Part shown: one piece after another, positions 33,892 to 45,841 of the stretch
Numbering within the stretch: the first letter of the stretch is position 1
Layout of the letters: every line of letters starts with the position of its first letter
NCBI GenBank assembly: GCA_021432635.1
Contig: MU270017.1
Location: forward strand, 1,490,566 to 1,554,565
Direction: 5' to 3'
Length of the DNA stretch: 64,000 bases
Origin: Thozetella sp. PMI_491
Lineage: Eukaryota > Ascomycota > Sordariomycetes > Chaetosphaeriales > Chaetosphaeriaceae
The notes under the pieces: model-generated
The model's input: the letters and a program-made list of their open reading frames with translations, nothing else
Databases searched by the model: none
Told to the model about the DNA's origin: nothing
Position numbers and translations under genes: made by a program

Positions 33892-36035
33892 ATGGCCACG
33901 GTAAAGCCGAATGAGCTGTTTGGCGGCCATGACCAGCCCCCGGCGGGCAAGAGCAAGCGTCGCAACATCCACGGCGCCGCCTTCTTGAAGCTACCACCGC
34001 CGCCCCCGCTTCAAGATGTCGACTCGGCCGCGCCATCGACATGTCTGTCTCCTCCGCCAACCCCGAAGCGACCGACTCACCGCCCGCGGCTATCGCTGGG
34101 GCTCCGGAGCAACACAGGCCTAACGCTGCACACCAATCAGGCTGCTTTTCGTCAGTATACCGACTACGGCAGCGACGGGGCGATGCGATCCCCGATGACG
34201 CCGATGAACCCCCGGCTGTATCCCGAGTTTCTCGACAGTGCGGAAGCGCCCGTGAGCAAGCGGTCGAGCACCTCCTTTTTCTTCGGCGACGTCACGCCGC
34301 CTCACAGTCCTCCCATCTCGGACTTTTTCGACCAAGAGGTGGTGCAAATGGTACTGCATAACCCGGCAACGGCGCAGCGCCTCTGCAAGTTCGCACAAGG
34401 CATGAAGCGCGCGGGCAATATGGAGTTTCTCGTAAAGGTCTGTCCCTGCCCTCGTGTCCCTTCTCCTGACTCCCGCGCTGAAACGTCGTGTTCTAGGTGG
34501 GCGAATACTCCCGTGCTCTGAGCAACCTGACGTCTCTCGTCACCCACATCTCGTCCTCCTTCACGTCTGTGGCCGCGTTGATGCCGCTCGACCTCCCCCC
34601 CGAGGTCTCGTCAGCGCTGCAAAGCAATCTAAGGACCTTCAACAAGCAGATGCTTCCCGTGCTCGAGCGGCTATTCCGGGACGCCAAGGCGTCGGTGGAG
34701 GAGCGGATCGCGGGGGAGATCTACCCCGAATTCGTCAAGCACCAGCTGGCCCAGTGCGTCAAGAGCTCCCTCTCGGTCAGCGCAACGCTGTTCGGCGACG
34801 CCAAGGCGGCGTATCCCGGCTTGGGAGAGTCCTTTGTCCTCACGGACCCTCTTGAGTATGACAACCCCATTAAGTTCGCCTCGGACGGCTTCTGCAAGCT
34901 AGCGGGGTACCCGCGGTGCGAAGTCTTGCGGCAAAACAGTCGCTTCCTCCAGGGGATGTCGACGGACCGCAACGCGTCCCGGCGAATCCGAGAGGCCGTG
35001 TCGTTGGGGAACCCAACAACCCAGCTAGTACTCAACTTCAGGAAAGACGGGACAGCCTTCTGGAACTTGGTCTTCGTCTGCCCGCTCCAGGAGCAAGGTA
35101 GGATTCGCTACTTCCTAGGAGCTCAGATCAATGTGTCGGAGAACATCGGGGCGAATCACAAGGACATCCTGCGTGTCTTGGACTTTGGGGCACCGACGAG
35201 CGAGCCGGCCGACGAGGAGAGCCCGGTCGGGCGGCATCCAACGCCTCGCAAGTCGCTCGACAGGCGTTTAGACAGAGAGCCGGGCTCGCATGGCCGAAGC
35301 AATTCCCAGCGCCGCTCGCAACGGAGCCGGTTCTTCAAGCCGTTCAGCCGCAAGTCGCTCGCAGCGCAGCCGCGCACCGGCGGCATAGACTTTGAAGACA
35401 CGGCGCGGTCAAGTGACGCGACGCGGTCGAAGGCTAACGTCGTCGCAGCGCCGATCGACCCGGCCTGTCCCTACCCCCATCTGCTTGTGATGCGCTACGT
35501 CCCGGCTGGCGCGCAGACTGCAACGTTGGAGCGCCGGGGCAGCGCCCCCGCGCCGCACTTACCGGTCGCATTCTGCTCGGCAGGCGCTCTAGCGCTTTTC
35601 GGTCTCGAGCCATCCGAGAAGGATGCCGTCCTGGATCAAGACATCTTCTCGGTGCTGGTGGACCAAGCGAGCTCGCCAACTATTAACAGGACGGTCCGGA
35701 CGACGATCCGGGACAAGATTGCAGCGGGAGACACGGTGAGCGCCGATCTGTTTATTAGCTCCGAGCCCGCACTTCGGGGTTCAAGCCGGCAGGGGAGGAA
35801 GAACAGCATCATGTCGCTGTCTGGACGAAGCAGGGAGCCCTCGTCCGCCACCGAGTCGGACAGCTCCGTCGGCAGGACGAGGAAGAGCGAGACGTTCGAA
35901 CGGAGCGCCGAGCTTGTCAGCAGCGTCTTCTTTGGGCCCAGGATGCGCAAAGTCATCAGCCACTGGTCCCCGCTCAAGGATGCGAGCGGGGCGGTGGCCT
36001 GGGTCGTGCTGGTCATGAGCCCTCTGCCGAGTTAA
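33892..36035 (+). CDS. RGS-LOV (PAS) regulatory protein, photoactive cysteine replaced by serine
   Basis: Two exons, 33892-34437 and 34497-36035, encode 694 residues. The 59-nt intron joins GNMEFLVK to VGEYSRALSNL. The layout is a disordered Pro-rich N-terminus, an RGS-type helical domain (about residues 145-275) and a LOV-type PAS domain (about 285-405). Next comes a polybasic stretch (SQRRSQRSRFFKPFSRK, about 450-470), then a C-terminal PAS-like region. The architecture matches the RGS-LOV group that includes BcLOV4, whose polybasic helix binds membrane lipids in blue light. The LOV flavin site is otherwise intact (RFLQG, LNFRKDG, FWNLVFV, FLGAQINV), but the adduct-forming Cys of the usual NCRFLQ motif is Ser330 (codon AGT at 34938-34940). 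Loss of photoadduct chemistry is inferred, not shown. Confidence 0.82.
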
Positions 36036-36188
36036 AGGGGTTTGGGCCGCGCGAATACTTGCCGGGACGGGGGTACTTCAAGATCATGTATTAGTAGAGC
36101 GAAACCCGCACTCGATCTATATTCCCTAGCCGCGAAGGCGCGTAACAAATAAGCATCCGAGACCAGATGCTACAAAGCATGCAGGCGT

Positions 36189-36899
36189 TCATGTAGGCAG
36201 GTGTTTTGTGTAGCCAGCATCCATCAGCCGCCGCGCTGCCGCCCACACCTCGTCCGGGATCTCCTGCGGTATCTGGAAGCCCTTGGCCGGATAGTCCCGG
36301 ATGCGCACCAGATCGCCCACCATGATGTTGATGACGAGCTCGCGGGGGTTCTCGTCGTCTGGGTACTCATCCCACGCGAGCTCCGGGCTGGTCACGGCGA
36401 ACTCGACCTGCGGCTCGGCCGCGGCCTCGGGCCGCGGCCACTGTCGAACGAAGGTCGCGTAGGTCCGCCTCTCCATATAAGGCTTCTGCACCAGGATGAA
36501 GCGCCGCACCGAGATGCCCTTCTCGCGCAGCAGCGCGTGCGTGAAGCGCACGTTCTCGCCCGTGTTGGTCGATCGCGGCTCCACCAGGATGGCCGTGTCA
36601 GGCACGCCCCGCGCCCGCGCGATGGCCGCGAACTCCTCGGCCTCCGGCACCGCGAACCGGCCCTCGGTGAGAGCGCCAACGCCCCCGGAGAAGATGAGCA
36701 GCGGGGCGAGCCCGGCGAGGTACAGCTCGGCCGCGCGGTGGGCCACGCGTGTGTCGAGGCTGCAGAGCGTGAAGATGGCGTCCGCGGGCTGGAGCGTATG
36801 GCGCATGCGGTGGTAGTCGTATATGAGCGCCGCATCCGCCGCGACCGCGTCTCCGGTCGGGCTCGGGCCCTGCGGGTTTGCGGGGATCGGGTTACCCAT
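36189..36899 (-). CDS. DUF218 family protein (YdcF/SanA-like)
   Basis: Single exon, 236 residues on the minus strand. DUF218 proteins share a Rossmann-like fold, and some bacterial members bind S-adenosylmethionine. Visible family features are DAIFTLCSLDTRVAHRAAELY, LIFSGGVG, AILVEPRSTNTGENVRF and RRFILVQKPYMERRTYATF. There is no signal peptide or membrane anchor, so a cytosolic location is likely. The function is unknown. Its 3' end faces that of the RGS-LOV gene, with 153 bases between stop codons. Confidence 0.88.
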   Translation of the reverse strand: MGNPIPANPQGPSPTGDAVAADAALIYDYHRMRHTLQPADAIFTLCSLDTRVAHRAAELYLAGLAPLLIFSGGVGALTEGRFAVPEAEEFAAIARARGVPDTAILVEPRSTNTGENVRFTHALLREKGISVRRFILVQKPYMERRTYATFVRQWPRPEAAAEPQVEFAVTSPELAWDEYPDDENPRELVINIMVGDLVRIRDYPAKGFQIPQEIPDEVWAAARRLMDAGYTKHLPT

Positions 36900-37188
36900 G
36901 TCGTTGCGGCGAAAGTGTGTCAGCCTGGTGCATTTCTCCCGTTTGCATGCCGGGTTGGGTCTGACGCCAAGCTCATAGTTGAAGCTGACACCCCAACCCT
37001 AACCCAACGTCATTGAGGCTCACAGACATGAAAACTCTCATATCCTACATCGGTATTCCTGTATTATGTGAATACATGCAAATTGAATGAATGGAGTATA
37101 AACGCCATGGCCCCTACGCCAATGCATGCAACCGCCCCGCCCAGCACACAAGCCTCCCAGCGGCTCACCCCGAGAAACGCGCGAGAAC

Positions 37189-38544
37189 TCAGAACTCCCT
37201 GCTCTCGCCGATGCTACACGTATCAAAGACACCCGTCTCGGCGATCCCGCTCTTCCTCAACGCCTCCTTGAGGATCTTTGGCGGCTCGTCGATCTCCTCC
37301 GACGTCAGGGCCCAGGTGCCCCAGTGAATGCCCATAGCCCGCTTGCACTTCGTATCCTTGAAGATCTCGACAGCGTCGAACGGGTTCGCGTGCACCGGGC
37401 TCCAGAGGAAGCGTGGCTGGTAAGCGCCGATGGGGATCATGCCCAGGTCGAACGGCCCGCGCAGCTTCCCGATCTCGGCGAACTGCGGGCACCGCGGGAG
37501 GTCGTCGTACTCAGGACCATAGTCGTCGACGCCGGCCGGCAGCTCCGGCACCGCGCGGTAGCCCGTGTCGCCACCGAACCAGACCGACTTGCCGCCCGAC
37601 GAGATCGCCCATGACGCCCACAGCGTCTCGTCCTTGTCGCTCGGCGTCCTACCGGACCCGTGCTGGCAGGGCAGGCACGATACCGTCGCCGCGATCTTGG
37701 CCCCCGCCCCTTTGGTCGGCTCCACCACAAGCTCGGCGTCCTGCCACCAGTCGAGCTCCGTCACCTTCTTCACGCCGCTCGTGCGGAACCACCTCTCGAG
37801 CCCCAGCCCGACGAAGAAGTGGGCTTCCGGGTGGTGCTTCTGGATCTCCAGCACGCTCGGGTGCGACAGGTGGTCATAGTGCGAGTGGCTGATGACGACC
37901 GCGTCGACCACGGGCAGGTCCGACAGGCGACACGGCGGCGGTGTGTAGCGCTTGGGGCCGAAGAACTGCACCGGCGAGCACCGGTCTTCGAAGACCGGGT
38001 CGAAAAGAACGCGCAGCCCACCGGGGAACTCGACGTAGTAGCAAGCGTGGCCGAGCCACGTCGCCCGGAGAGCCTGATTCTCCGCCCCGCCGCGGGCCGA
38101 CGAAAAACTCGGTGTGGCAACCGGAATCTCGCTCGCCTTGCTCATGTCCGGAGTGGGCATCTTGCCGTCCCGCCGGGCTCTGCGACCGTATTAGCATCTC
38201 CATCTCTCTGTCGTGCAGCGATTCTCGGGATGGACGTACCGGAATATCTTCATCCCAATGGCAAAGGCACTCCCCATCTCCTTCTTGAACGACGGATGCG
38301 GGTTGCTGAAGTGGACCGTCTTGCCATGCTTCTTGACGTGGTGTGCTTCCGGGTCTCCATCTTCGGGCGCGGCCGCGGCGCGGCTGGGCTGCGAGACTGA
38401 CGTCGAATAGGCCGCCATGGAGAGCGCGAGCGCCGTAGCGGTAGAGGCTGGGACCGAAGCGCGGAAGATCCTAGTCTTGGTGTTGGGTCGAGATGCCGCA
38501 GACCGCGCGAATACGCGGCACATGGCCGTCTTAAGACTATTCAT
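37189..38544 (-). CDS. Mitochondrial NAPE-PLD-like metallo-beta-lactamase hydrolase
   Basis: Two exons on the minus strand, 38544-38240 and 38179-37189, encode 431 residues. The 60-nt intron (GTACGT...TCGCAG) joins GMKIF to RARRDGKMPTP. The zinc-binding motif HSHYDHLSH and GGDTGYR, plus LRVLFDPVFEDRCSP and IPIGAYQPRFLWSPVHANP, identify the N-acyl-phosphatidylethanolamine phospholipase D branch of the beta-lactamase fold. The first 60 residues are rich in Arg, Ser and Ala with few acids and look like a mitochondrial import sequence, as in yeast Fmp30. Predicted role: release of N-acylethanolamines from NAPE at the inner membrane. An earlier in-frame GTG was rejected as start. Confidence 0.9.
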
Positions 38545-41500
38545 CGACGGCGAATGGGGAGCGTCCGGGGCTGGGTACGCACGCTTGCCCGCGGAGGACG
38601 GATGGGTGCTGCATTTGACCCAAACCACGGCCTCGGACGAAAAGGCGCCCGTCCTGAGCTAAGAGGCCACGAGCTGGGCGCCACGGCACCCTCCCCTCCA
38701 ATACCGGCCATGGGGCGGGCGGAGGTATTTCCTTAAATTAACTGTCCGGCACCTGTCCCGCAATAGGGAGCACTGAGAGGGGGCAAACCCACGCCATGCT
38801 ACTTGATCTCGGCCGGAGCCGTGGCCGGCTCTAATGTTTGGATGGTGACGGAATGAAGACTGGAATGTTGGGGCTTAACTACCTACCTCGCCAGCTACAG
38901 CCTCCGGGAGAATGCCTCCAGAAAGCTGGTTCTTCGTCCCCACGAGCCTCGCGTCCAGCTGCTGAGGCTCTGCCTTTAGCCCAGTTCGTAGTCAATTTAA
39001 CCAGCCTGCCTGTACGGCTCCTGCGGGCTTCGCACTGACCGAGGGCTACTCGGAGTTTAGCTTTTTGGCCCGCCAACCTGTCCGAAGCGAATACTGTGGC
39101 CCCAATCGACTTCGATCCGGACATGGTGCAATCAACGACCCGAGATTGGTAAAGGGACTTTTTTTTTCTTCGTTCCACAAGCAGCCCCGCGCTAAGTCAT
39201 CGGGCGAAACGGACTCCGGTCGCCGAGCCCGATCGGACTGCAAACAGACCCCGGGCTTGCTCCTCCGCCGGCCTACGGTGAAAAGCCAGCCCGAGCGCCG
39301 GAGGCACGCGGCAGGTAGGACCCGCTACCAAAGCATTGCTCCGTGTACAGATGCACATCGCTGAACCATCCTGAACAGGCGAGACAAGAAGGTTACCTAC
39401 TTGACATCTGCTAACCTCCTCACTTAAAACGCTCTTGCCCACGGCTACACGCTCCAAGGGGCTACCTAACAGCAGCGTAGTGACGATGTTTAACAGTCAG
39501 TATACACCCAAGGTAAGCAAGTGATTTCGAGGTTTGCCTAACATCGCAGCTCGCTGCAGGTGCAACGCCGAGTGCCCCCGGCCTCGCAAGGATCTTATCT
39601 CCTAGATAGGTAGGGAACCATGCCACCAGTTAGGCCCGGAAATCTGCCGCCCTGCACTTCTTCCTTGGAAACCTCCCTCATCTTTCATTAATTTTCTCGC
39701 CTTCACTGCCAGATAGCTTTTGTCTACGTTCTGCAGCATAGGCAACGTTCTTGCACCTGGCATCGTTCCGCTCCCGTGTGTCTTTCCGACAAACACCGGG
39801 GGGCTTGGCTGGTCAGCGCCTGTCTCTCTAGCTAGTTAGCATGCCTGGTAAATTCTTGGTCTAAGTCTTATATGAAACCCAATCGGCAAGTTGTCGTGAC
39901 CCATAAACGAGTGACGCACTTTACAAAGATCCATCTGGCAAGAGAGTCAAGATAAATTGTCTGCTGCACTGTGTCTCTATCGAAACATCGTCATCATCTT
40001 CTAAACGCATGTTGGCGCACCATACTCGGAAAAATTTACCTCATGTTTATAGGATCTCGTGTCGGATCGCTGCTTACCAGTACTTCCATACAACTTCCCT
40101 GAGCCCAGATTATCTATTCCTGATATTTCTCCCTGACCCCTCTTTACCTTCTCTCTCGGCCATCTCGCAGCGAGCCAAGATTCCAGCTAACCTCCTGCCT
40201 TCCGGACCTAACCCCACCGTCCCTGAGAATAACGTCGCTATGGTGGTGGGGAACTCTGAAACGCCGAGGGGTCTAACCACTGTGTCTGCTTACAAGAAAT
40301 GGAGGAGAATACTCCAGGGAGCAGCAGAGTCTCTCCCATCCCTTATAGCAGCGGCGAACTTGGAAATGTCGTGGCATCTAACCGGTGTCTCTTTCATGGA
40401 AGAAAAGAGAGGGTACTGATCCATAGATCGGCAGAGTCCCTGAGGGAGGAGAGCTCTCAAATCCCTGTCTCCATGAGGAGCAAGTGTCAGAACTAGAGTT
40501 AGATGAGATAATAGGCAAGAGCGAACATCTGATAAAAGAGAAGCTCGCACACTGCGTAGAGCTTCACCTCAATGACCAATAATTAAGACTAAGGTATGAC
40601 GAAATATATGCGATATTACTGCACTCCGCGAGAGGTAGAGACAGCCAGGACTATTGAACTGGGCCCAATGCGTGGCTCACTGGCAGGCGTGCCCACTCGC
40701 AGCAAGCAGGGGTGTGGGAACGGAGGCAAGCAGCACGACTTAACAGAGAAAAAGGCCATAGATGGTATACTTTAGTCTCAGATTTGACACTCGCTCACTT
40801 CGAGGCCTCTGCCGTTGGGTATGCGTATCTGACATTCTGTGATCTGGGTTGCGGGTGCAGTTTGAAAGGCTTCATGGCGGGCGGCTATCGTCCGTTTTGG
40901 CCCTCTTATACATGCGCGATGTGCTGAGCTCGAAAATGCTAAACAGTGATGCGCTAACGGGAACATGCAGATGGCGGTATGACGATCTTAGCTTGCCGCA
41001 TTGGCTACACAGAGGATCCCGGGGAGTAGTGAGGCCAACGAGTCTCATTTCTATGTTAGGCGGGCGGGGACGCAGCCCTGTCCTCCCCAGGGCCTCAAGG
41101 CAAATACGGTAGCAACTTGAGCGCGAATACACCAAGCTTTCTTAGAAGTTCCCAGCCGTCTCTAATTCGTCCGTGTGTGCACTCTCCTCGACCTAGGCGC
41201 CATCACTATGCCATTTTCTGTCTCTCCCAGTCGTCTCCTGATTGGTCGGCCTAGACAGGGGCAAACAGCACAGCTGCGACGTTAGACGAGAGTCTCCGGC
41301 GCGATACGGATAGAGGCATGTCTAAAAGCTCGAGGCTCGCATCAACCAAAAACAACGCCCTCTCAAATTTTCTTCAGACACCCCATGGATAGTTCTGTTG
41401 AAGCCGCCCGTGCTATCAAGTCTGTCGCCGGACTCTTCCCCTCACCCCACAATTGCATGTCTTGCTCTACGGTCCGCCCGAGCTCCCTCGGAATCTAAAC

Positions 41501-41640
41501 CCCGGAACCCTTCCCACATCCCGGCAATCCACCCACATGCCGGAGCACAGCCTGCATGTCGGGAAGTAAGCCGTCCCAACCCCCGCGCGAGCTCGCATGA
41601 CTCGTTGATGATCCCCTGCTCTGGCGCACTTCAATAATTC
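38545..41640. other. Long gene-poor region
   Basis: About 3.1 kb between the NAPE-PLD-like gene and the tRNA. Short open frames occur (for example 40009-40419), but none has a domain, signal or intron structure I trust. No inverted repeat or tandem repeat stands out. Composition is uneven, with AT-richer patches around 40480-40630. Confidence 0.45.
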
Positions 41641-41741
41641 GGCCTGATGGTCTAGCGGTATGATTCTCGCTTCGGGAAAAATCTCACCAGTTTATCTGGT
41701 ACATTTGCGAGAGGTCCCGGGTTCAATCCCCGGTCAGGCCC
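41641..41741 (+). tRNA. tRNA-Pro (anticodon CGG) with intron
   Basis: The 7-bp acceptor stem pairs GGCCTGA with TCAGGCC. The anticodon stem is CTCGC/GCGAG with anticodon CGG at 41673-41675, and the T arm reads CCGGGTTCAATCCCCGG. A 29-base intron (41677-41705) sits at the canonical position one base after the anticodon, with the next loop base at 41706. A T5 Pol III terminator follows at 41746-41750. High confidence. Confidence 0.95.
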
Positions 41742-42299
41742 CACCTTTTTGGTTCTTTTCCTATCATATAGGATGTCGGAGAGTGCAGAATCGTGTTGTT
41801 TTTGTTTTTGAAGGTTGTATGCCTTTTTCCTGCCGTCATGAAGGTGTGAATGCAGGATGCGCAGTGGGTCGTTACAGAGGCGACATGATTAAATTGTGAC
41901 ACGTGACTAAGTTATCGTAATCGGCTATTCGAATTATGGTAACTATACGAAGTGGTACATCTTCCTTAACTGCAAGGTCTTGATATAGTACCCAAGATTC
42001 TGCTTAAAGCTTCCGTCCTGCCTCACTCTAGCCTCTCGCATGAAACACGCCATTCAGGACTGCTCACCCGCTGCCTGACTCGATGGTTATGCCTCAATTC
42101 AACCTCCAGACCACGCACTTCAGCTAGGACAGCAGGGACGGCCCACATGCTATCATAAGTTAGAAGAGTGGCGCTTAGAGATTACATTTAGAGTTTAGTA
42201 GCGGTATTCTCGCCTCCGGGGCATTGGATATAGATAGTATGATGGTTGGAAATAGGTAGTATTGATAAAGACAGAGGCACCAATAGTCCTAATGAGCCA
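41742..42299. other. Intergenic region after the tRNA
   Basis: About 560 AT-richer bases. It begins with the tRNA terminator T-run and ends at the 3' end of the DUF3176 gene. No gene recognised. Confidence 0.5.
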
Positions 42300-44605
42300 T
42301 TAGATTTCATGATTGCTGACGCGTTCTAACTGGACACCGCTGTCGATATCCTTCAGCTTGATGGTGATCTCTGTTACATTCTCTCCCCGAAGCTTCATCT
42401 CGTTCAAGCTCGCCTTGGTCTCGTCGTTGAGGCCATGGAGCATGACCGGCAGCAGCTCGCCCTTGGTCATCTTGAGCTCGTGGCCGCTGACGGTGAACAT
42501 CATGCCCAGGGCGTAGATGACGGCCAAGACATACATGGCGACAGGGAAGGCGAGGTATGGCCACTGCATGCGCACAAACACGACCCATTCCTCCACCTCA
42601 CCACTGGTGATGTTTCCGTCATTCTGTCGTAGGCGGAGGGACATGATACGCGCGGCATGCTCGAACGTCGCGGTCAGATTAGAAGATTCGATCAGTGAAG
42701 CGGAGATCATGTCGAGCGTGTCGTTCCGCGTGAGGAACACGACGGACGATTCGATCGCCAGCTGAGTGATGTTGAAGGTGGTCTGGACCTTGTTGGCCAG
42801 GTCCGACCCGGCGGGCAACTGCAGCGCGAGTTGGAGGTCGAGCCGATCGTCGTAGTCTACGCTCCACTTGTTCGTTACCGAGAGCGGCGTGTTTGGCGTG
42901 TTGTACTCCCTGTGCGCCGGAGAATCCCGCACGAGGCCCGATCCAATGTCCCAGTCGCTAGCGACTCCGGGCGACTTTAGCTGGTACGAGTCCTTGACGC
43001 GCTGGAAGGAGGTGCCAGGGATCGGCGTCTCTTTGACCTTGCCGCTAGACATGGTTGCGTTGTAGGCATTGCTGCAGTAGCGGAGAGCGCATTCGGTGGC
43101 CTGCATCGAGGAGGCGTCCCAACGCGTCTGGTTATCCCACCAGGGATCCGGGGCCCTTAGGAAAGCGAACGCCGCCAGCATCGTGTCCCATTCCTTGAAG
43201 TTGTAAGTCGCGTTGGGCTCGAACACAGCCGTAAGCATACCATGCTTATAGTTCAAAGGACCACATGCAGTCTCATCCTTAAAACCGTTGAACCAACGAA
43301 GAAAGACGTCGATCTTTGATGAATATGGGAGCGTGTAGGTCGTGTAGTTACCGCTCAAGGATGCCTTGGTCACTATGTTACAGTCAGGCAGGTTGGCCTG
43401 GTTGCCAACCCCGTGCGAGGCGACGACTTTAGACGAAATGTCGACGCAGGAGCTACAGATCTCGATGGTCGAGTATTCAGCCCATGTGCAATTGCCTGTG
43501 TTGCAGGACAGCGACGGTGGCTGGTCCGTATTGGAGGTAGACGAGTCGGAAAACCCAGCGAGGATGCTGGAGGAAAAGCCGATGTCGGACTTTATGTTAT
43601 GTACAGCAGACGAGTAGATTGCTGACCCCAGGTTCGACCCGAAGCTGATGGCGCCGCTTCGACCGAGCGTCGAATTCGATCCTTGCCTAACGACCAGGTC
43701 TCCGTCGTAGTCGATGACGGCCTGGAGAAAAGGGTCGAACCCGAGCATGAGGAGCATCACCCAGGCTCCCAGTGCGGGCCAGTGTCTAGCGGAAGGGGGT
43801 CAGTCTCATGGCCTCCCGGCCGAGGGGGTCGGGCATATAGAGGATGAACGCACAAGGACTTCAGCCACCAGAGGAGGGAGATGGCACCCAGGGGCCCCCG
43901 AGACGCGTCGTCGAAGGCCAAGAAGCCCTTGATGGGGCCCGCTCTGCTCCTGAACCACGTCCACTTCCCTTGACTGAGGCACGAGCCGACGACGCCCATG
44001 AGGGCAATTTGAAAGGCCACGCTCAGGATAGAGGTGACTGAGTTGATAGAGATGGCGGCCGACCACGCGTTGAGCTCGGTGCCGTCCAGTTTCCAGAATA
44101 ATATGATCATTGCGGCGAGCAGCGCGGTGCTGAAGAGGAGGAGTAGGATCTCAGTCCACCACGACTGGCCCTCCGCCTTCTTCATCGAGTTCCAGGTAGG
44201 TCGGGTTCCGTCCCGGCGGTTGCCTATCTTCTGGCTCTCATCAGGCGATGCTGACGACACGCCGAGCTTCTCGCTGGCTTTGCCGTACTCGATCCCGTTG
44301 CTGTACCCCATCTCGTTGCCGTACTGAACCCCGCTGCCGTATTCGATCCCGTGGTTGTGGTTGTACCCAGTCCCGGTAGCGTACTCCGTGCCAGTGACGT
44401 GGCTATACCCTGTTCCGTTGGCGTACTCAGTGCCGTGGCTGTACTCGGTTCCGTTGTTGTACCCAGGTGCGTTGTTATACCCAGCCCCGTTGGCGTACTC
44501 AGTCCCGACGGTGTACCCTGTCCCGTTGCCGTTGGCACCGAGCAGCGGGCCCCATGCCGGGTCCGGCGGAAACTGTGGCGTCGGGGTATCTTGGGGCAGA
44601 GACAT
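42300..44605 (-). CDS. DUF3176 integral membrane protein with N-terminal hexapeptide repeats
   Basis: Two exons on the minus strand, 44605-43854 and 43785-42300, encode 745 residues. The intron (donor GTGCGT, acceptor CGCTAG) joins WWLKSL to HWPALGAWVMLLML. DUF3176 is a filamentous-fungus membrane family of unknown function. Its hallmarks here are a helix after GQSWWTEI, SINSVTSILSVAFQIAL, SQGKWTWFRSRAGPIKGFLAFDDASRGPLG and LGFDPFLQAVI, a long Cys-bearing extracellular domain with N-glycosylation sites (CNTGNCTW, CSSCVDIS), and a final helix (AMYVLAVIYALGMMF). The first 120 residues are unusual: tandem NGTEYA / NGTGYS-type hexapeptides, about 14 units. The ATG at 44605 was chosen because upstream frame lacks ATG near the repeats. 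Confidence 0.85.
44270..44530 (-). repeat. In-gene 18-bp/hexapeptide tandem repeat
   Basis: Degenerate 18-bp units coding [N/H]GTEYx and NGTGYx at the N-terminus of the DUF3176 protein. The period is exactly 18 bases, so copy-number change keeps the frame. Confidence 0.8.
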
Positions 44606-45841
44606 CTTCCCATAGATCCGTGGGCAATACCACCGAGGAAGAGCCAAAAGGAAAACAAGGCAGGGGGGGAGGGAATGAGGACATCTGGGTAGTTATTGCC
44701 GGCAGGCCAAGACAAGGCTGCGGCGAGCCTACCAGGGGGCCCGCACTTAGACCGGCCGATTGCTCTATGCACGCGTGCTTGCGTAACGAGTGGACTTGTC
44801 CAAGCCTGTGGGTGAGATTTTAACGTAGATCCCCCCTGGTTCGTCCCGTTGCGGCTGACGGAACCCAAACCGCAAAGGGAAACCTTGCAAGGGTCGAATC
44901 CTGCCATAGTGGGTTGTGCCAGTCACCGTTACCAAGAACAGTTCACAATTAGGCGGCAATCGAAACGATTTCTCCTATTTTAGTCTATGCCCGATATCTC
45001 CTATATCAATCATGTCAGGCATGTCGCGTGTGTACTATGTAGAATAAGGGACCCACACCCAAAAAAAATCTACCGCATACATAATAGGGCGATTTAGAGC
45101 CTAGCTCCTCACGGGAACTCGAAGCACATACAATATGAAGTTCTCCGGCTAGAAGGATAAACGATATGCACTTTGCGATGCGGTTGAGTAGAGTTGAATC
45201 GGCAATGCGTAGAGTAAAAAATAAGAGTTCTTCTATGGCTGCTCAGATGGAAGGCCATCACGAAGAAGACCGAGGGGCGAGATATCCTAGTCGTTGAGTA
45301 TTAGGTAGGAACTCATAACCTCCTTCTCTGCCGACGTTCCCAACGTGGCGACGACGCTTGGTATGGCGATATGCCTCAGGTAGTACCACTGCCAGATTGC
45401 CCAAACACCGCGATAGTAGAGAACGGCGAGGCTTCCAGTTCCAGCTGTGCACACTTGGGGCAGCCCAGCCTCATTAATGGCGACTGTAGAGGTCGCGATA
45501 GACATCGAATGAAATTAGAGACAATTCTGTGGCTACTGACTAAGGTATAGACAGGCCGTCTGCTCACCGATGATGTTGGTTTTATCAGCCAATAGCTAGC
45601 GCGTCGGAGAGCCACTGTCGTCATCCGCGTGAACCCGTGTGACAGGGCTTGGGCAGCCTCGACGGCTGTAACTCCGTCTTTCCGTAGTGCAGTTCCTCTC
45701 GTTTTCATCACGTGTGGTGGCTTAGAGGGCACCGCCAACACTTGAGTCATTAATCTGCAGCGAGGGAAGCTCAGGCATTCAAACCTTTGCTCAACCGACA
45801 TATCACGCCGAGTGTATGTGCCACGACCAATTCCAGCAGCC
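44606..45841. other. Divergent intergenic region
   Basis: About 1.2 kb holding the DUF3176 promoter and the promoter of the downstream orphan gene. Short open frames around 45258-45843 have no recognised features. No repeats seen beyond an A8 tract near 45061. Confidence 0.45.

Noticed and set aside
36990-37005. CCCTAACCC telomere-like string
   Set aside because: Only about two units in normal intergenic DNA between ordinary genes; not an internal telomere array.
40009-40419. 136-codon frame near 40 kb
   Set aside because: No domain, signal peptide or splice structure; surrounding sequence also lacks coding character.
44880-44910. GGGTCGAATCC resembling a tRNA T-arm
   Set aside because: No acceptor stem, D-arm or anticodon arm could be drawn around it.
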